A stretch of DNA of 39,362 nt from Tangfeifania sp. (GTDB lineage: Bacteria; Bacteroidota; Bacteroidia; Bacteroidales; Prolixibacteraceae): assembly GCA_018400515.1 (NCBI GenBank), contig JAGYMR010000003.1, forward strand, positions 1 through 39,362, written 5' to 3'. Shown one piece after another: positions 36,384 to 39,362 of this stretch. Position 1 is the first letter of the stretch, and each line of letters starts with the position of its first letter. The position numbers and the translations under genes are program-made. Below the pieces are notes generated by a model. It saw nothing but the letters and a program-made list of their open reading frames with translations, was not told the origin of the DNA and did not search any database.

Positions 36384-36513
36384 TGTTTTTTTTGAGAAGG
36401 AAATTTACGAATTTTTCAGGAGAACGCTTCTCGGGGAATCTTTTTATTGGAATTTTTTCCCTGAAAATGAATTTAAAGTCTTGCCGTGATTCGTCGCGAT
36501 ACCCCGGACCCAC

Positions 36514-36538
36514 CCGCACGCGGTTAAAGGATGTGCGG
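36514..36538. repeat. Inverted repeat CCGCAC-N13-GTGCGG
   Basis: Perfect six-base arms at 36514-36519 and 36533-36538, seven bases past the crtB stop codon on the minus strand. There is no U-run, so a terminator role is doubtful. Confidence 0.35.
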
Positions 36539-36544
36539 TTATTA

Positions 36545-37396
36545 TCATTTTCCCCGCCGGCCTGATATGCCGCTCATTTTAAAGCGGATCCAGGCATCGG
36601 CAAGTAGCACCAGTTTTTGGAAATCGGATATCCGGTACCGTTTTTCAAGGATCATTTCCGGGGTTGTTTTCCGGATTTTTTTCAGCAGTTGCAGGTAATA
36701 CGAATAGGCAAGAAAGACGCCCAGCTGAATATCGCGGTTCAGTTTTCCGATCCCTTTTCGCGCTTCCGAAAAATCGAAAGCAATATCATCCTCAATCACT
36801 TTTTTCTGTTCTTCTGTAAAATTTTCAAATTGTACCCCGGGAAAATAGATCCTTCCTTTTTCCAGGTAATCGGCCCGGATGTCGCGGAGGAAATTGACTT
36901 TCTGGAAAGCTTCGCCGAGTTTGCGGGCCGGGTAGACCAACGCTTCAAAATCTTTTTCACCATTATTATGAAACACCTTCAGGCACATGAGGCCGATCAC
37001 TTCGGCCGAACCGTAAATGTATTCGCTGATCTCCTTTTTATTGTACTTTTTCCGGGTGAGGTCCATCTCCATGCTGTGCAAAAAAGCTTCAATGTATTCG
37101 CGGCTGATGCCATATTCATTGACCACTTTCTGGAAGCTGTGGAGGATGGGGTTGGTGCTGAATCCGGTATCCAGCGCCCCGAAGGTGTCCCTGCGCAACT
37201 TTTCGAGTAATTCTCTTTGGTTCAGGTCGTGAAAGGTGTCAACAATTTCGTCGGCAAAGCGGACAAATCCGTAGATGGCATAAATGGCCGGCCGGTATTT
37301 GCGTTTAAACAGCCGGATGCCAAACGAAAAAGAGGTGCTGTAGTTATTGGCCGTAATTTTGCTGCAGGCCAGTGCATTTTTATCGTACAGATGCAT
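36545..37396 (-). CDS. crtB: Phytoene/squalene synthase family protein
   Basis: A 283-residue head-to-head prenyl synthase. The first aspartate-rich motif is FADEIVDTF (D49, D53) and the second RDIRADYLEKGR; both are needed for magnesium and diphosphate binding. Y-x-x-A-Y-G-like AIYAIYGFVR precedes the first. The likely product is phytoene from two geranylgeranyl diphosphates, given the adjacent crtI. The start is ATG 37396, which overlaps crtI by 17 bases; a TTG at 37417 would extend the overlap and is less likely. Squalene synthase activity cannot be excluded from motifs alone, but the neighbour decides for carotenoids. Confidence 0.94.
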   Translation of the reverse strand: MHLYDKNALACSKITANNYSTSFSFGIRLFKRKYRPAIYAIYGFVRFADEIVDTFHDLNQRELLEKLRRDTFGALDTGFSTNPILHSFQKVVNEYGISREYIEAFLHSMEMDLTRKKYNKKEISEYIYGSAEVIGLMCLKVFHNNGEKDFEALVYPARKLGEAFQKVNFLRDIRADYLEKGRIYFPGVQFENFTEEQKKVIEDDIAFDFSEARKGIGKLNRDIQLGVFLAYSYYLQLLKKIRKTTPEMILEKRYRISDFQKLVLLADAWIRFKMSGISGRRGK

Positions 37397-38864
37397 GGTA
37401 TTTTTCGATTCGTTCAACGGCTAATTTTGAACTGATTAAAACCATGGGCAAGCCGGTTCCCGGCACGGTGGAAGCGCCGGCATAATACACGTTTTTAAAT
37501 TTTTCATCGAAATTTTTTGGCCGGAAACCGCCGATCTGGTTCATATCGTGCGCCAGGCCAAGAGCACTTCCCTTGTGAAGGTTAAACTGGTCGCGCCATT
37601 CCACCGGGGTGTAAATGGTTTTTGAAACAATTTTTGACTGAATATCCATTCCGACCCGTTTGCTGAAATCCTGAATGATGCTGTTCACAATGTCGTCCCG
37701 GTCACTCCAGTCCGGTTTAAACCGCAGATCAGGCACGGGGCAGACAAAGAAAAGGCTTTCGCACCCTTCCGGAGCTGCATCCGCATTGGAATAGGACAAA
37801 ACATTCACATAATAGTAGGGCTTCTCAAACGACGTGGGATTGGTGAATATTTTGTTGGCATAATCCCTGAAATTGCTGCCCAGGTAATAGTTATGGTGCC
37901 GGATTCCGGGGATTTTTTGGTTGATGCCCAGGTAAAAGGTAAGAGTTCCCATGGTCCACCTCATTTTATCCAGTTTCTCTTCTGAAAACTCCGGGCGGTT
38001 GAATATTTTTCCACGGAAGGCGGCTGCATCCGCGTTAATAAGAAAAATGTCCGCTTCCCATTTTTTTCCTTCGGTATCGATGAGGTATTCCAGTCTGTTT
38101 TTGGATCCTTTAAACCCGGTGATCTCGGTGTTGTAATGGATTTTTATATCCTTTTTTTCAAGTTCTTTGGTAAGTCCCTCTACAATCCGGTACATTCCCC
38201 CCTCCACATTGAAATAACCGTTATGCATGAATTCGGTATAGGAGAGCAGGGAGTAAACCGCCGGTGTGTCGAAGGGGGTCCGTCCCACGAAAAAGGCAAC
38301 CAGCGAAAGAATTTGCCTGATCTCTTCCGAGGAAAAATAGCGGGAGACCTGTTGCCAGAAGTTCCGGAATAAAACCGGCATCAGCCCGGGGGGTGCTTTC
38401 ATCAGGGTGAAGAAGTAGTGCAAAAGGGATTGATAGTTTTTTCGCACCACCAGGTCAACTGTCCCCTCAAAGATATGGCGTCCGGTACCAAGGTATTTTC
38501 TGATCTTTTCTTCCAGGCCGGGCTCCACCTCTTTGAACTCTTCCGCCAGTTTTTTCAGGTCCTTGTGGATGGAATAGGTTTTTCCGGTGGACAGAAAATT
38601 GACCGTATACAACGGATCGAGTTCAACGAATTTAAAAGGCATCTCAATGCCGGCATCCCTGACCAGTTCATCAAATTCAAAGGTCATGGTGAAAAAGCTG
38701 GGCCCCACGTCGAAGGTAAAGCCATCTTTTTTCAGCTGGTTTAACCGTCCGCCTGCCCGGCTGTTTTTTTCAACAAGTTCCACGCGATACCCCCTTGCGG
38801 ATAAACGCAGGGCTGCAGCAAGGCCGCCAAGGCCGCTACCGGCAATCAAAACCTTTTTCTTCAT
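37380..38864 (-). CDS. crtI: Phytoene desaturase-family FAD oxidoreductase
   Basis: A 494-residue CrtI-type desaturase. The dinucleotide-binding motif IAGSGLGGLAAALRLSARG is at 6-24, followed by VELVEKNSRAGGRLN, and the C-terminal FAD motif is VYYAGASTVPGTGLPMVLIS. DVGPSFFTM and GGMYRIVEGL are further family marks. It should convert phytoene to lycopene or a related polyene, using FAD, at the membrane. The gene overlaps crtB by 17 bases and lies 12 bases after the TPR gene. Later pathway genes (crtY, crtZ) are not in the window, so the final pigment is unknown. Confidence 0.95.
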   Translation of the reverse strand: MKKKVLIAGSGLGGLAAALRLSARGYRVELVEKNSRAGGRLNQLKKDGFTFDVGPSFFTMTFEFDELVRDAGIEMPFKFVELDPLYTVNFLSTGKTYSIHKDLKKLAEEFKEVEPGLEEKIRKYLGTGRHIFEGTVDLVVRKNYQSLLHYFFTLMKAPPGLMPVLFRNFWQQVSRYFSSEEIRQILSLVAFFVGRTPFDTPAVYSLLSYTEFMHNGYFNVEGGMYRIVEGLTKELEKKDIKIHYNTEITGFKGSKNRLEYLIDTEGKKWEADIFLINADAAAFRGKIFNRPEFSEEKLDKMRWTMGTLTFYLGINQKIPGIRHHNYYLGSNFRDYANKIFTNPTSFEKPYYYVNVLSYSNADAAPEGCESLFFVCPVPDLRFKPDWSDRDDIVNSIIQDFSKRVGMDIQSKIVSKTIYTPVEWRDQFNLHKGSALGLAHDMNQIGGFRPKNFDEKFKNVYYAGASTVPGTGLPMVLISSKLAVERIEKYHASVR

Positions 38865-38876
38865 TTGTTATACCAT

Positions 38877-39362
38877 TTAATGTTCCTGTTTCAGGGCAGG
38901 CAAAAGCTCCTCTTTCACCCATTCAAACCGGGGTTCAATATTAAGGGCTTTTTGGTAAAAATGCAATGCTTTTTCCCGGTTTCCTGCTTTGCTTTCCATT
39001 TGTCCTGCCAGCGCCAGCAGGTTGAGGTACATCCAGTTATTCTGCGGTGGCCCGGGTTCGCTGCTTTCCATGATCTCAATGGCTTTCAGATAATACTTTT
39101 TGGCTTTTTCAGCAGACCCTCCGAAAACTTTGGGCATGTGGTTCCAGATATTTCCCATTTCGAGATTGGCCTGAAAGTTTCGGGGGGCTTTTTCAAGGGC
39201 CTGCTCCGCATGTTCCATGCTTTTGGGCCCCAAAAAAGGGGCCCGCCAGTTGCTCAGGCCGATCTTAAAACCGTAAGCCGCCGCATAAAATGCATGAAAA
39301 TTGGCGGTTTCCCCGGATTGTTGTTTCAGTTTCCCGAGGTTTTTCTCCATCTGTGAAAGGGT
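38877..39362 (-). CDS. Tetratricopeptide-repeat protein (5' truncated by window edge)
   Basis: The frame is open to the window end (reading TLSQ before the first ATG at 39350), so the start probably lies outside. The visible 161 residues contain helical repeats of TPR type: AEQALEKAPRNFQANLEMGNI, AKKYYLKAIEIMES and EKALHFYQKALNIEPRFEW, the last with the consensus A..Y.KAL...P. There is no visible signal peptide. Its stop is 12 bases before crtI, so it is probably cotranscribed with crtI-crtB. Such proteins are scaffolds; what it binds is unknown. Confidence 0.85.
   Translation of the reverse strand, partial: TLSQMEKNLGKLKQQSGETANFHAFYAAAYGFKIGLSNWRAPFLGPKSMEHAEQALEKAPRNFQANLEMGNIWNHMPKVFGGSAEKAKKYYLKAIEIMESSEPGPPQNNWMYLNLLALAGQMESKAGNREKALHFYQKALNIEPRFEWVKEELLPALKQEH

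Noticed and set aside
1..39362. CRISPR arrays, tRNA or rRNA genes, insertion sequences, prophage genes
   Set aside because: No repeat-spacer pattern, cloverleaf, rRNA segment, transposase or integrase was recognised on either strand by reading; a dedicated scan was not possible.

Overview
The window looks like a chromosomal segment of a Bacteroidota (Bacteroidetes) bacterium, most likely a Bacteroidales/Marinilabiliales-type organism; rank below phylum is inference. Reasons: type IX secretion genes (gldJ, porU, porV), a DUF3078 outer-membrane protein, a fused ResB-CcsA cytochrome c maturation protein, TAnnTTTG promoter boxes with an upstream TTG, and few Shine-Dalgarno sequences. No tRNA, rRNA, insertion sequence, phage gene or CRISPR array was seen. 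Genes are tightly packed and codon use looks even, so most of the window reads as core chromosome.

Layout. 1-711: 3' end of a DEAD-box RNA helicase. 824-3461: NamZ-type exo-muramidase lipoprotein and a sodium:solute symporter, a likely muropeptide-sugar scavenging pair. 3547-6025: a beta-helix-like lipoprotein overlapping a secreted endonuclease/phosphatase-family protein. 6019-7431 (minus): CCA-adding/poly(A) polymerase family enzyme, separated from a thioredoxin (7728-8099) by an intergenic region rich in inverted repeats. 8133-9422 (minus): murF. 9590-16417: gldJ divergent from porU-porV, a type IX secretion module, with ispF overlapping porV by one base. 17034-19406: thioredoxin-like protein, then lemA and two TPM-domain genes. 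19414-23548 (minus): an M23 peptidase, MerR regulator, Nif3-family, zinc-ribbon coiled-coil and DUF3078 run. 23713-26367: alaS.

26468-30236 is the most interesting part: a compact operon of a double-domain KaiC-like ATPase, two tandem KaiB-like proteins and a soluble PAS histidine kinase, with no kaiA. The KaiC keeps both Walker A motifs, both Glu-Glu catalytic pairs and a phosphorylation segment in which Ser-Ser replaces the cyanobacterial Ser-Thr. Its C-terminal tail is a predicted coiled coil. It looks like a KaiA-independent timer or stress module with a kinase output, and the cytochrome c maturation gene ccsBA begins 29 bases after the kinase.

33514-39362: long-chain acyl-CoA synthetase; then on the minus strand an AI-2E-family permease and a TPR protein-crtI-crtB carotenoid run, with the TPR gene cut by the window edge.
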